This document shows positions 50,831-58,706 of a stretch of 64,000 bases of DNA, piece by piece. Made by a program: the position numbers and the translations under genes. A model generated the notes under the pieces. The model was not told the origin of the DNA, searched no databases, and was given only the letters and a program-made list of their open reading frames with translations. The number at the start of each line of letters is the position of its first letter. The first letter of the stretch is position 1. The stretch comes from Ferrimonas pelagia (GTDB taxonomy: Bacteria; Pseudomonadota; Gammaproteobacteria; Enterobacterales; Shewanellaceae). The stretch covers positions 1-64,000 of the forward strand of contig NZ_BAABJZ010000093.1 of assembly GCF_039543565.1 (NCBI RefSeq). Reading direction: 5' to 3'.

Positions 50831-52726
50831 ATGTGTAACGTACGCAAAGGCCATCCATGCGGCGGCCATAACGGCCGCGCCGTAACACGAATTCATGGCC
50901 GCGTTGCCATGGCCGTCTTGTTGGCATTGTCCTTGACCGCCGCGCCGGGGGCCTGGGCCTCGACGACACCCGCCGAGGCCCAGACGGGCCATGTTCATAC
51001 GCAGCACGCTCAAACTCAGCACACCCATGCTTGCCCGATGCACCCGGAGGAAACCGGGATGGAGCGGGATCGATGCGGGATCTGCAATATGTTCCTGACC
51101 CAGCCCATCGAGGGCGCTGAGTCGGCACTGGCACATACCCATGCCTGCCCGATGCACCCGGAGGAAACCGGGATGGAGCGGGACCGCTGCGGGATCTGCA
51201 ATATGTTCCTGACCCAGCCGATCGCGGACGCTGAGCTGGCACTGGCGCATACTCACGCCTGCCCGATGCACCCGGAGGAAACCGGGATGGAGCGGGATCG
51301 CTGCGGGATCTGCAATATGTTCCTGACCCAGCCGATCGCGGACGCTGAGCCGGCACAGGCGCATACCCACGCCTGCCCGATGCACCCGGAGGAAACCGGG
51401 ATGGAGCGGGACCGCTGCGGGATCTGCAATATGTTCCTGACTCAGCCCATTGCGGCTGACGGTGTGGCGGAGAGTGAAGAGGAAGAGGTGGGCGATGATC
51501 CCCACGCCGGACATTCGGAGGCGGGACTCGCCAGCTTAGATCCGCTGCCACAGGCGTTGCCTAGCGTGGAAGCCGGAGCCACGGCCACGGTCAAATACGT
51601 CTGCCCGATGCACCCGCACATCGTCTCCGATGATGCCGATGCGACCTGTCCCATCTGCGGAATGGATCTGGAAGCGGTCACCGTGGGCGCGGCGACCGAA
51701 GAGGTGGTGGTGGGCGTCTCCGGCGGCATGCAGCAGGCACTGGGCATGCGCACCCAAACCGTCGAGCGCGGCACCTTGTGGCAGTACATCAAGACGCTGG
51801 GCGAGGTGCAGTACAACGAGGATGCCATCTCTCACCTGCACACCCGGGTGACCGGTTGGGTGGAGAAGCTGACGGTCACCACCGTAGGTCAGCGAGTGGA
51901 GCAGGGGCAGTTGTTGTATGAGCTGTACTCTCCGGAGCTGATCAATGCGCAGGACGATTACCTGCAGGCACTGGATTATGCCAAGCAGGATCCGAAACGC
52001 GGCGACGATCTCAAGCGCCGGGCGCGGTTACGCCTGGAGTTATTGGGGATGAGCAATCGTGTGATCAACCAGGTGGAGCGCTCCGGCGAGAGTCTGTATC
52101 GGGTGCCTTTCTACGCGCCAAGCAGTGGCGTGATCAGTGCCATTGAGCTGCGCGACGGCATGTATATTCAGCCGGGTAATACCCTGATTGAGTTGGTGGA
52201 CCTCTCCACAGTTTGGGTCATTGCCGATGTGTTTGAGAATGAGCAGGGTTGGCTGGAAACCGGTCGGCCGGCGGATGTGACGGCGGCGCCGCAGGGGTTG
52301 TTTGAGATAGAGGGGCAGATCGATTACATCTACCCCGAGCTGGACGCCACCACCCGCGCCATGCGGGTGCGGGTGAAGCTCGATAATCCCGGTGAGCAGC
52401 TGCGACCGGGCTCCTTAGTGGACGTCGAGCTGTATGGCGGGCCTAAGCGCGGCCTGCTGATCGTACCGACTGAAGCGCTCATTCTGACCGGCCGGGAAAA
52501 CCGGGTGGTGGTGCAGCATGACAGCACCGGCTTTGCGTCGGTACCGGTCAAGCTGGGCATGATGAGTCAGGGCAAAGCGGAGATCCTCGAAGGCCTGAAT
52601 GAGGGCGATCAGGTGGTGGTTTCCGGCCAGTTCCTGCTCGATTCCGAGGCCAGCATTCAGGGCAGTTTGCGCCGCTTGAGTGCGGGTGAGGCGGCGGCCG
52701 ATCCGCACGCTGGTCATAACCACTAA
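50831..52726 (+). CDS. cusB: CusB-like RND efflux periplasmic adaptor with five N-terminal metal-binding domains
   Basis: A 631-residue membrane-fusion protein. After a signal peptide come four near-identical 38-residue repeats (residues 64-215), each CPMHPEETGMERDRCGICNM with C-x2-C-x-M spacing, then a canonical module YVCPMHPHIV...CPICGMDLEAV (about 256-284), and the normal adaptor body with lipoyl/barrel and beta domains (VSGGMQQALGMRTQTVERG; DAISHLHTRVTGWVEKL). It links CusA to an outer-membrane channel and passes metal to the pump. A typical CusB is about 400-500 residues, the excess here being the repeats. GGGAG precedes the start. No CusC or CusF gene is adjacent. Confidence 0.92.
   Translation: MCNVRKGHPCGGHNGRAVTRIHGRVAMAVLLALSLTAAPGAWASTTPAEAQTGHVHTQHAQTQHTHACPMHPEETGMERDRCGICNMFLTQPIEGAESALAHTHACPMHPEETGMERDRCGICNMFLTQPIADAELALAHTHACPMHPEETGMERDRCGICNMFLTQPIADAEPAQAHTHACPMHPEETGMERDRCGICNMFLTQPIAADGVAESEEEEVGDDPHAGHSEAGLASLDPLPQALPSVEAGATATVKYVCPMHPHIVSDDADATCPICGMDLEAVTVGAATEEVVVGVSGGMQQALGMRTQTVERGTLWQYIKTLGEVQYNEDAISHLHTRVTGWVEKLTVTTVGQRVEQGQLLYELYSPELINAQDDYLQALDYAKQDPKRGDDLKRRARLRLELLGMSNRVINQVERSGESLYRVPFYAPSSGVISAIELRDGMYIQPGNTLIELVDLSTVWVIADVFENEQGWLETGRPADVTAAPQGLFEIEGQIDYIYPELDATTRAMRVRVKLDNPGEQLRPGSLVDVELYGGPKRGLLIVPTEALILTGRENRVVVQHDSTGFASVPVKLGMMSQGKAEILEGLNEGDQVVVSGQFLLDSEASIQGSLRRLSAGEAAADPHAGHNH
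51020..51475 (+). repeat. Four tandem 114-bp repeats inside cusB
   Basis: Units start at 51020, 51134, 51248 and 51362; the first 90 bases of each are nearly identical, differing mainly at third positions, while the last 24 bases (EGAESALA, ADAELALA, ADAEPAQA, AADG...) vary. The reading frame is kept. Such high identity points to recent expansion or ongoing gene conversion. Confidence 0.95.
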
Positions 52727-52738
52727 GGGGCTCAGACC

Positions 52739-52831
52739 ATGTTAGAGAAGATCATTGTGGTCTCACTGCGTCAGCGGCGCCTGATCGAGCGTGTTGATCA
52801 TCGGTCCGAGTGGGAGACACCGCCATGTTAG
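52739..52831 (+). pseudogene. Relic 5' end of a second cusA
   Basis: From ATG at 52739 the first 14 codons (MLEKIIVVSLRQRR) copy the start of the intact cusA at 52825 (MLEKIIAASLRQRV), then the similarity stops and the frame ends after 30 codons at a stop that overlaps the intact start. It matches a similar relic of the 3' end at 56010-56079. It may still be translated as a short leader coupled to cusA. Confidence 0.8.
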
Positions 52832-55800
52832 AGAAGATCATTGCCGCTTCACTGCGGCAGCGCGTCATGGTGCTCATTATCACCGCTGTGGTGGCGCTGT
52901 ATGGCTGGCAGGCGATGCGCACCACGCCGCTGGATGCCTTGCCGGATCTGTCCGATGTCCAGGTGATCGTCAAGACCGCCTATCCGGGCCAGGCGCCGCA
53001 GCTGGTGGAGGATCAGATCACCTATCCGCTCTCCACCGCCATGCTGTCGGTGCCCGGTGCGCAGACGGTGCGCGGTTTTTCCATGTTTGGCGACAGCTTC
53101 GTCTACGTCATCTTTGAGGATGGCACGGATATCTACTGGGCCCGCTCGCGGGTGCTGGAATACCTGTCGCAAATTCAGGACCAACTGCCGCCGGGGGTGA
53201 CTCCATCCTTGGGGCCGGACGCGTCCGGGGTGGGCTGGGTATTCCAGTACGCGCTGGTGGATAAGACCGGCCGGCAGGACCTGGCCCAGCTTCGATCCCT
53301 GCAGGACTGGTTTTTGAAGCTGGAGCTGCAGAGTGTGGCCGGGGTGTCGGAAGTGGCCACCGTCGGCGGCATGGAGCAGGCCTATCAGATCGTGGTCGAT
53401 CCCCACAAACTGGCGCTGTACCGGCTCGACTTGATGGCGGTGAAAAACGCCCTGGATAACGCCAATGCGGCGGTGGGCGGCTCGGTGATCGAGATGGCCG
53501 AAGCGGAATATATGATCACCGCCTCCGGCTACCGTCAGACCCTGCAGGACTTTGCCGAGATCCCGTTGGGGGTGTTGTCGGATTCGGGCACGCCGGTGCT
53601 GATGAAGGACGTGGCGCAACTGCGCACCGGCCCGGCGGCGCGGCGTGGTATCGCCGAGCTGGACGGCAAGGGCGAGGTGGTCGGCGGGATCGTGGTGATG
53701 CGCTATGGCGAAAATGCGCTGACCACCATTGAGAACGTCAAAACCAAGCTGGCGGAGATCCAGTCCGGCTTGCCGGAGGGCGTGGAGATCGTGGTGACCT
53801 ATGATCGCTCCGAGTTGATCTTAAGCTCGGTGGATAACCTCAAGCACAAGGTGCTGGAGGAGATCGGTGTGGTGGCGCTGATCTGCCTGCTGTTCTTGCT
53901 GCATGCCCGTTCCACCTTAGTGGCGGTGGTGACCCTGCCGCTGTCCATCCTGATCAGCTTTATCGTCATGGGCTGGATGGGGGTGAACGCCAACATCATG
54001 AGCCTGGGCGGTATCGCCATCGCCATTGGTGCCGTGGTGGATGCGGCCATCGTGATGGTGGAGAACGTCCATAAACACCTGGAACATCACCGGGAGCAGC
54101 ATGGCAAGGCGCCGGAGGGCGAGGCCCATTGGCGGTTGATCCAACAGGCCTCGGTCGAGGTCGGCCCGGCGCTGTTCTTCAGTCTGCTGATCATCACCCT
54201 CAGCTTCATTCCGGTGTTTGCGCTGGAGGCGCAGGAGGGGCGGCTGTTCCATCCGCTGGCCTACACCAAGACCTTCGCCATGGCGGCGTCGGCGCTGCTG
54301 GCAATTACCTTGATCCCGGTGCTGATGGGCTACTTCGTATGGGGCAAGATCCCGGACGAGCGGAAAAATCCGCTCAGCCGTGTGTTGATCGCCCTGTACC
54401 GCCCCGTGCTTCAGGGCGTGCTGCGCTTTCCCAAAGTGACGCTGCTGCTGGCCTTGCTGGCGTTGGCCAGCGCCTGGTATCCCATGCAGCAGATGGGCTC
54501 GGAGTTTATGCCGGAGCTGGAGGAGGGTGACTTGCTCTATATGCCAACAACCTTGCCGGGCCTCAGTGCCGGTAAAGCGGCGGAGCTGTTGCAGCAGACC
54601 GACCGGCTGATCAAAACCGTGCCGGAGGTGAAACGGGTGTTTGGCAAAGTGGGCCGGGCGACCACGGCGACGGATCCCGCACCGCTGACCATGCTGGAAA
54701 CCACCATCATGCTCAATCCGCGCGAGACCTGGCGTGAGGGCATGACCATGGAGGGGATCATCAATGAGCTGCAGCGCACCGTGCGGGTGCCGGGCATGAC
54801 CAATGCCTGGGTGCAGCCCATTAAGACCCGCATCGACATGCTCTCTACCGGGGTACGTACCCCCATCGGGGTGAAGATCTCCGGCGCGGATGTGGAGGAA
54901 CTGCAGCGAATTGGCGGTGAAGTGGAAGCGATCATGGCCAAACTGCCCGGCACCGCGTCGGCTTTTGCCCAGCGTACCGGTGGTGGACGTTACATCGACA
55001 TTGAGCCGGATCTGACTGCGGCGGCGCGCTACGGCATGACCCTGCGGGACATTCAGGATGTGGTGCAGATGGCCATCGGCGGCATGACGGTGGGCGAATC
55101 GGTGCAGGGCCAGGAGCGCTATCCCATCAACATCCGCTATCCGCGTGAGCTGCGTGACGATCTCGATAAGCTGCGTAAGCTGCCGGTACTGACCAAAACC
55201 GGTAAATACGTGCCTCTGCAGAATCTGGCAGGCCTGTCCATTCGCGACGGCGCACCCATGTTGGCCAGCGAAAATGGCCGGCTGATCTCCTGGGTGTTTG
55301 TCGATCTGCAAGCCGGCGCCGGTGCGCTTTCTATTGGCGAGTACATCGAGCAGGCGCGAGCGGCGTTGGATTCCGAGCTTTCACTGTCACCGCGCTATTC
55401 GGTCAGCTTTGCCGGTCAGTACGAGTATATGCAGCGAGTGGAAGCCAAGATGGAGTTGGTGGTGCCGCTGATGCTGGCGGTGATCTTCCTGCTGCTGTTT
55501 CTGACCTTTGGATCCATGGTGCAAGCCTCGGTGATCATGCTCAGTCTGCCCTTTGCCCTGGTGGGCTCCGCCTGGCTGCTCTACCTGCTGGACTTCAACC
55601 TGTCGGTGGCGGTGGCGGTGGGGATGATCGCCCTGGCCGGGGTGGCGGCGGAGTTTGGCGTGGTGATGCAGGTGTATCTCAATAACGCCATCAAGGCCCA
55701 CAAAGAACGCGGTGAGATGCGCCACGAACAGGACTTGAAAGACGCCTTGCTGGAGGGCGCAGTGATGCGCATTCGGCCCAAGGCGATGACGGTGGCCACC

Positions 55801-55971
55801 ATCTTCTTCGGCCTGCTGCCCATCATGTGGGGCAGCGGCACGGGCAATGAGGTGATGCAGAAGATCGCGGCGCCTATGGTGGGCGGCATGGTCACTGCGC
55901 CACTTCTCTCTTTGTTCGTCATTCCGGCGGTGTATCTGCTGATCTATCGACGCAGCCTGGGAACTTCGTAG
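52825..55971 (+). CDS. cusA: CusA-type heavy-metal RND efflux pump
   Basis: A 1048-residue inner-membrane proton-driven pump exporting Cu(I)/Ag(I), full length for the family. It has TM1 (VMVLIITAVVALYGWQAM), the large periplasmic loop with GRATTATDPAPLTMLETTI, the metal path with conserved Met residues, and the second half starting with FMPELEEGDLLYMPTTLPG. The intramembrane acidic residues occur in the AIAIGAVVDAAIVMVENVHK region. The ATG at 52825 follows GGGAGA. Fragments of another cusA copy flank both ends (52739-52780 and 56010-56079), so the gene was likely inserted into or recombined with an older copy. Confidence 0.95.
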   Translation: MLEKIIAASLRQRVMVLIITAVVALYGWQAMRTTPLDALPDLSDVQVIVKTAYPGQAPQLVEDQITYPLSTAMLSVPGAQTVRGFSMFGDSFVYVIFEDGTDIYWARSRVLEYLSQIQDQLPPGVTPSLGPDASGVGWVFQYALVDKTGRQDLAQLRSLQDWFLKLELQSVAGVSEVATVGGMEQAYQIVVDPHKLALYRLDLMAVKNALDNANAAVGGSVIEMAEAEYMITASGYRQTLQDFAEIPLGVLSDSGTPVLMKDVAQLRTGPAARRGIAELDGKGEVVGGIVVMRYGENALTTIENVKTKLAEIQSGLPEGVEIVVTYDRSELILSSVDNLKHKVLEEIGVVALICLLFLLHARSTLVAVVTLPLSILISFIVMGWMGVNANIMSLGGIAIAIGAVVDAAIVMVENVHKHLEHHREQHGKAPEGEAHWRLIQQASVEVGPALFFSLLIITLSFIPVFALEAQEGRLFHPLAYTKTFAMAASALLAITLIPVLMGYFVWGKIPDERKNPLSRVLIALYRPVLQGVLRFPKVTLLLALLALASAWYPMQQMGSEFMPELEEGDLLYMPTTLPGLSAGKAAELLQQTDRLIKTVPEVKRVFGKVGRATTATDPAPLTMLETTIMLNPRETWREGMTMEGIINELQRTVRVPGMTNAWVQPIKTRIDMLSTGVRTPIGVKISGADVEELQRIGGEVEAIMAKLPGTASAFAQRTGGGRYIDIEPDLTAAARYGMTLRDIQDVVQMAIGGMTVGESVQGQERYPINIRYPRELRDDLDKLRKLPVLTKTGKYVPLQNLAGLSIRDGAPMLASENGRLISWVFVDLQAGAGALSIGEYIEQARAALDSELSLSPRYSVSFAGQYEYMQRVEAKMELVVPLMLAVIFLLLFLTFGSMVQASVIMLSLPFALVGSAWLLYLLDFNLSVAVAVGMIALAGVAAEFGVVMQVYLNNAIKAHKERGEMRHEQDLKDALLEGAVMRIRPKAMTVATIFFGLLPIMWGSGTGNEVMQKIAAPMVGGMVTAPLLSLFVIPAVYLLIYRRSLGTS

Positions 55972-56003
55972 GGCAGGTTAGCCGCGCAGCGGGGTAACCT
56001 GCC
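55972..56003. repeat. Inverted repeat between cusA and the relic 3' end
   Basis: Perfect nine-base arms GGCAGGTTA / TAACCTGCC with a 14-base loop, starting at the cusA stop codon. It lies exactly at the junction between the intact gene and the relic. Confidence 0.6.
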
Positions 56004-56009
56004 GATCTG

Positions 56010-56079
56010 GGCTTTGTTCGTCATTCCAGCGGTGTATCTGCTGATCTACCGCCGAGGGCTGGGCAAGGCGGTTAGGTGA
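56010..56079 (+). pseudogene. Relic 3' end of a second cusA
   Basis: The bases from 56013 repeat the end of cusA (55911 onward, offset 102) with few changes and encode ALFVIPAVYLLIYRRGLGK, compared with SLFVIPAVYLLIYRRSLG in the intact gene, ending in its own stop codon at 56077-56079. There is no start codon or ribosome site of its own. Confidence 0.85.
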
Positions 56080-56129
56080 TGGGTTAAAGAGACCTCGTAG
56101 ATATCCGCTCAGCAAGATGAACCATCGTA

Positions 56130-56160
56130 AAAGCCGGATCCCAGTGGATCCGGCTTTTTT
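56130..56160 (+). terminator. Terminator of the copper locus
   Basis: Perfect twelve-base stem AAAGCCGGATCC / GGATCCGGCTTT, four-base loop and TTTTTT in total. Confidence 0.92.
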
Positions 56161-56190
56161 GCGGATGGTTTTTAATTAAGGTTAATTATT

Positions 56191-56205
56191 TATCGAAAAA
56201 CGATA
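56191..56205. promoter_or_regulatory. Candidate operator of the DUF2975-HTH operon
   Basis: Palindrome TATCG-AAAAA-CGATA in an AT-rich promoter region 77 bases before the first gene, which is followed by an Xre-type regulator. Autoregulation through this site is an inference. Confidence 0.4.
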
Positions 56206-56281
56206 CTTTTTGATTGATAAAGGAGCGGTGTCGGCGCTAGTGTATTAAACGTTAACAGGGAACGAATACGAGGGGTGATGG

Positions 56282-56770
56282 ATGGATCCGTTACGGCAAT
56301 ACGCGCGTTTTTTTAATGGGCAGATTAAGTGGGATGGTGCAGTGATGTTCGTGCTGCTGGGCCCGATCAGTTTGGTTTATTGGTTGCTCAGTTTACAGGA
56401 AGCCTTTAAGGCGTCTGAGTTTGCCGCAGGTCTGCTGGCGCAGCAGGGGGGCTATCGGGCGTTGACGGGGTTGGTGTTAGCGGTACTGGTGTACCGGCTG
56501 TTTCGTCTGGCGGCACAAGATAGGCTGTTTACCTTTGAAAGCCGACTGTGTCTGGTGCTGACCGCCCGGATCGCCCTGCTGTTTGCACTGGTGATTTCCC
56601 CCGCTTGCCTGATGTTGTTGCACTGGCGATTTGAGCAAGTGCTTAGCGTGCAGACCTATTTGTCCGGGATAGATTTTCCGTTGATCACACTGGCGATCTT
56701 GCTGCATCTGCTGGCGGGCCTGCAAAAGCGCAGCGGCGAATTCAAAGATGAACAGGATCTGACGGTATGA
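56282..56770 (+). CDS. DUF2975-like four-span membrane protein (copy 1)
   Basis: A 162-residue integral membrane protein with four likely spans (about 20-38, 60-78, 95-115, 128-148) and the C-terminal tail KDEQDLTV. It fits the DUF2975 family, whose members are usually paired with a small Xre/YozG-type HTH gene, as here (four-base overlap). The pair is thought to be a membrane sensor or regulator unit, but the signal is unknown. Its tail is nearly identical to that of the paralogue at 57526, indicating duplication. Confidence 0.8.
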   Translation: MDPLRQYARFFNGQIKWDGAVMFVLLGPISLVYWLLSLQEAFKASEFAAGLLAQQGGYRALTGLVLAVLVYRLFRLAAQDRLFTFESRLCLVLTARIALLFALVISPACLMLLHWRFEQVLSVQTYLSGIDFPLITLAILLHLLAGLQKRSGEFKDEQDLTV

Positions 56771-56997
56771 CCATCGTCGTTAACCTCGATGTGATGCTGG
56801 CCAAACGTAAGATGAAGCTGAATACCTTGGCGGAGATCATCGGGATCACGCCGCAAAACCTCAGTGTATTGAAAGCCGGGCGAGCCAAAGCCGTCCGTTT
56901 CAGCACGCTGGATGCTATATGCCGGGCACTGGATTGCCAACCGGCGGATCTATTGGCTTATCAACAGGGAGAGGATGATGAGCAAGATGCGATTTGA
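56767..56997 (+). CDS. Xre/YozG-type HTH regulator
   Basis: A 76-residue DNA-binding protein: KLNTLAEIIGITPQNLSVLK is the HTH and FSTLDAICRALDCQPADLL the following helices, the YozG-type arrangement. ATGA overlap with the DUF2975 gene indicates coupled synthesis. It is the only DNA-binding protein of the operon and a candidate binder of the palindrome at 56191-56205. Confidence 0.9.
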   Translation: MTIVVNLDVMLAKRKMKLNTLAEIIGITPQNLSVLKAGRAKAVRFSTLDAICRALDCQPADLLAYQQGEDDEQDAI

Positions 56998-57529
56998 GCA
57001 AGAGATAGAGGGCCAATCGATAGTCGTGCTCTGCTCGATATGGAGTGGTAGAGAGCAGGTTTGGCTGGACGGCGAGCTAGTCAGCGATAGGCACTCGTGG
57101 CGAATGCGCACCCGTCACACCGTCGAGCTGAAAACCGGTCTCATCGATGTGGTGGTGAGTGTCGATTCCTGGCGAGACTGCATCATTTTGGTCAACTGGT
57201 TGCGCGGTGAATTGTCATTAGTGCAGCAGCGTAAAGGCTTGTTTTCCGATGAAGTCGCAGCCGATCCCAGCTGGGTTCAGGAGTGGCGTATTCCGGTGTG
57301 GTGCAGTGTGGCTTTCTGGTTTCCCTTTGGTTGTCTGTTTGGCTTCAATGTCATGGTTTGGTTGTTAGGGGGGGATGCGGCGCTCGTGCAGCTTCCGTTA
57401 GCGATTATCGCCTTAGTCGCGTTGTCATGTGGACTTGGAGTGATTGGCGTTTGGTTTGCGCAAGTTTGGCGGCTTAGCGGACCCAGCGAGACAAAACCAT
57501 CGGATGATCTGTCTAAGGAGCCGCTATGA
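56978..57529 (+). CDS. Unknown membrane protein, paralogue 1
   Basis: A 183-residue protein (start at 56978 after GGGAGAGG; overlaps the HTH gene by 20 bases). The N-terminal half is soluble: FEQEIEGQSIVVLCSIWSG and WLDGELVSDRHSW then RTRHTV, which recur in the gene at 58039 (REIEGQQWVLCIEPWG, YCGDQLVSQKQEL, RTRHRV). Two membrane spans follow near 105-130 and 140-162. No known family recognised; the two copies define a local family of small proteins linked to DUF2975. Confidence 0.8.
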   Translation: MSKMRFEQEIEGQSIVVLCSIWSGREQVWLDGELVSDRHSWRMRTRHTVELKTGLIDVVVSVDSWRDCIILVNWLRGELSLVQQRKGLFSDEVAADPSWVQEWRIPVWCSVAFWFPFGCLFGFNVMVWLLGGDAALVQLPLAIIALVALSCGLGVIGVWFAQVWRLSGPSETKPSDDLSKEPL

Positions 57530-58014
57530 GCGATCCCATTCAAACCCTTGCCCGCAGTCGGGTACCCAACAGCGATACGGTGATCTGGCTGAGCCTGCTG
57601 GTACTGCCCTTTGTGATCGGGCATTTCATTGGCGGTGCGTTCGGCGCGGCCATGAAGCAGGATTGGTGGCGGCTGCGAGAGCTGGTTGATGGCAGCGTAC
57701 ATATCTTACTGGGCTATCTGCTGCTGATCCTCGCGCTGCGCCTGTTTCGCCAGATAGCCGACTCCGGCAGCTACACCCTGGCAGTGCGCCAACTGTTGGT
57801 GCTGATGGGGCGGATCAGTTTGGTGACAGCCTTAGCCTTGCTGCCCTGCGCGCGCTTGCTGGTGCATTACTTTGCCCAGCAGTCGTTTGGCCCGCTGGAT
57901 TGGCTGACCGCCGTGTCCTGGCCATTGGTCGTGGTCGCTGGGGTGCTGCATCTGCTGGCGGGCGTGCAAAAAGGCGCCGCCCAGTTGAAGCAAGAGCAAG
58001 ATCTGACGGTTTAG
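57526..58014 (+). CDS. DUF2975-like membrane protein (copy 2)
   Basis: A 162-residue paralogue of the 56282 gene, same length, same four-span layout and an almost identical tail (KQEQDLTV). It overlaps the preceding gene by four bases. Unlike copy 1, it is not followed by an HTH gene, so it may share the regulator of the first unit or have taken another role. Confidence 0.8.
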   Translation: MSDPIQTLARSRVPNSDTVIWLSLLVLPFVIGHFIGGAFGAAMKQDWWRLRELVDGSVHILLGYLLLILALRLFRQIADSGSYTLAVRQLLVLMGRISLVTALALLPCARLLVHYFAQQSFGPLDWLTAVSWPLVVVAGVLHLLAGVQKGAAQLKQEQDLTV

Positions 58015-58038
58015 TCTGCCCACCAAGGAGAGAGTGGT

Positions 58039-58578
58039 ATGCAACGCAGAGTGGTACAACGCGAAATTGAGGGGCAGCAGTGGGTGCTGTGCATCGAGCC
58101 GTGGGGCGAGCAGAAGCTGTACTGTGGCGACCAGCTGGTGAGCCAAAAACAGGAATTGACGTTTCGTACCCGTCATCGCGTCGACACGGACTCAGGCCGA
58201 TTGATGCTGCGGGTGCGTAGGTTCTTGCTCAAAGACCATATCGAGGTGCAGTGGCATTGGAATGATCAGCTGCTGGCCACCGACGTCAACATCCCTAGCC
58301 GACCTGGCGACATGCCCGAATCGCTCATGGAGGGTTGGATGGCGGATTGGACCGGGCCTGGCTGGTTTGGCTTGATCGTCTTGCTTGCTCTGCTTCCGCC
58401 GCTGTTTCTCACCCTTATTCGACTCGGTGAGTTATCGATGGGCGCCGACGGCGTGATGGCGCTGGCGGCGATGGCGGCCGGGATGGGCGTGGTCTGCAGT
58501 GTGAGCGCGGTGGTGATCGGGTTTGTTAGGGGATTGCGTGTTAGTGGTGATGCTGCAGAGGAGGCGGAATGCAAGTAA
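58039..58578 (+). CDS. Unknown membrane protein, paralogue 2
   Basis: A 179-residue paralogue of the 56978 gene: the same soluble N-terminal motif set (EIEGQQWVLCIEPWG, RTRHRV) and two C-terminal spans. A perfect AAGGAGAG site precedes the ATG. It completes the second copy of the module and ends the operon. Function unknown. Confidence 0.8.
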   Translation: MQRRVVQREIEGQQWVLCIEPWGEQKLYCGDQLVSQKQELTFRTRHRVDTDSGRLMLRVRRFLLKDHIEVQWHWNDQLLATDVNIPSRPGDMPESLMEGWMADWTGPGWFGLIVLLALLPPLFLTLIRLGELSMGADGVMALAAMAAGMGVVCSVSAVVIGFVRGLRVSGDAAEEAECK

Positions 58579-58668
58579 TGGCGCCCTGAACTGATGGCGT
58601 TATATCTCGCTGTGTACAAGGGTTTTTGCCAGCTGTTTTCGCAAAGGAAGGGGGGAAGGTTGGCTATG

Positions 58669-58694
58669 CTAAAACAGAGTGGAGCCTGTTTTAG
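58669..58694. promoter_or_regulatory. Palindrome upstream of the pilin gene
   Basis: Perfect nine-base inverted repeat CTAAAACAG / CTGTTTTAG with an eight-base spacer, ending 12 bases before the pilin ATG. Either an operator or an mRNA hairpin next to the ribosome binding site (GAAGGA). Confidence 0.5.
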
Positions 58695-58706
58695 AGAAGG
58701 ACTCGC

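Noticed and set aside
51020..51475. Regular repeats that could be taken for a CRISPR array
   Set aside because: The units are 114 bp, contiguous, in frame and code for metal-binding modules; there are no unique spacers and no cas genes.
50777..51551. Two long minus-strand frames (about 250 codons each) opposite the HMBD repeats
   Set aside because: They are reflections of the repeated codons on the sense strand, with no ribosome site or family resemblance.
53917..55311. 464-codon minus-strand frame opposite cusA
   Set aside because: His/Gln/Arg-rich antisense frame of an intact RND pump gene.
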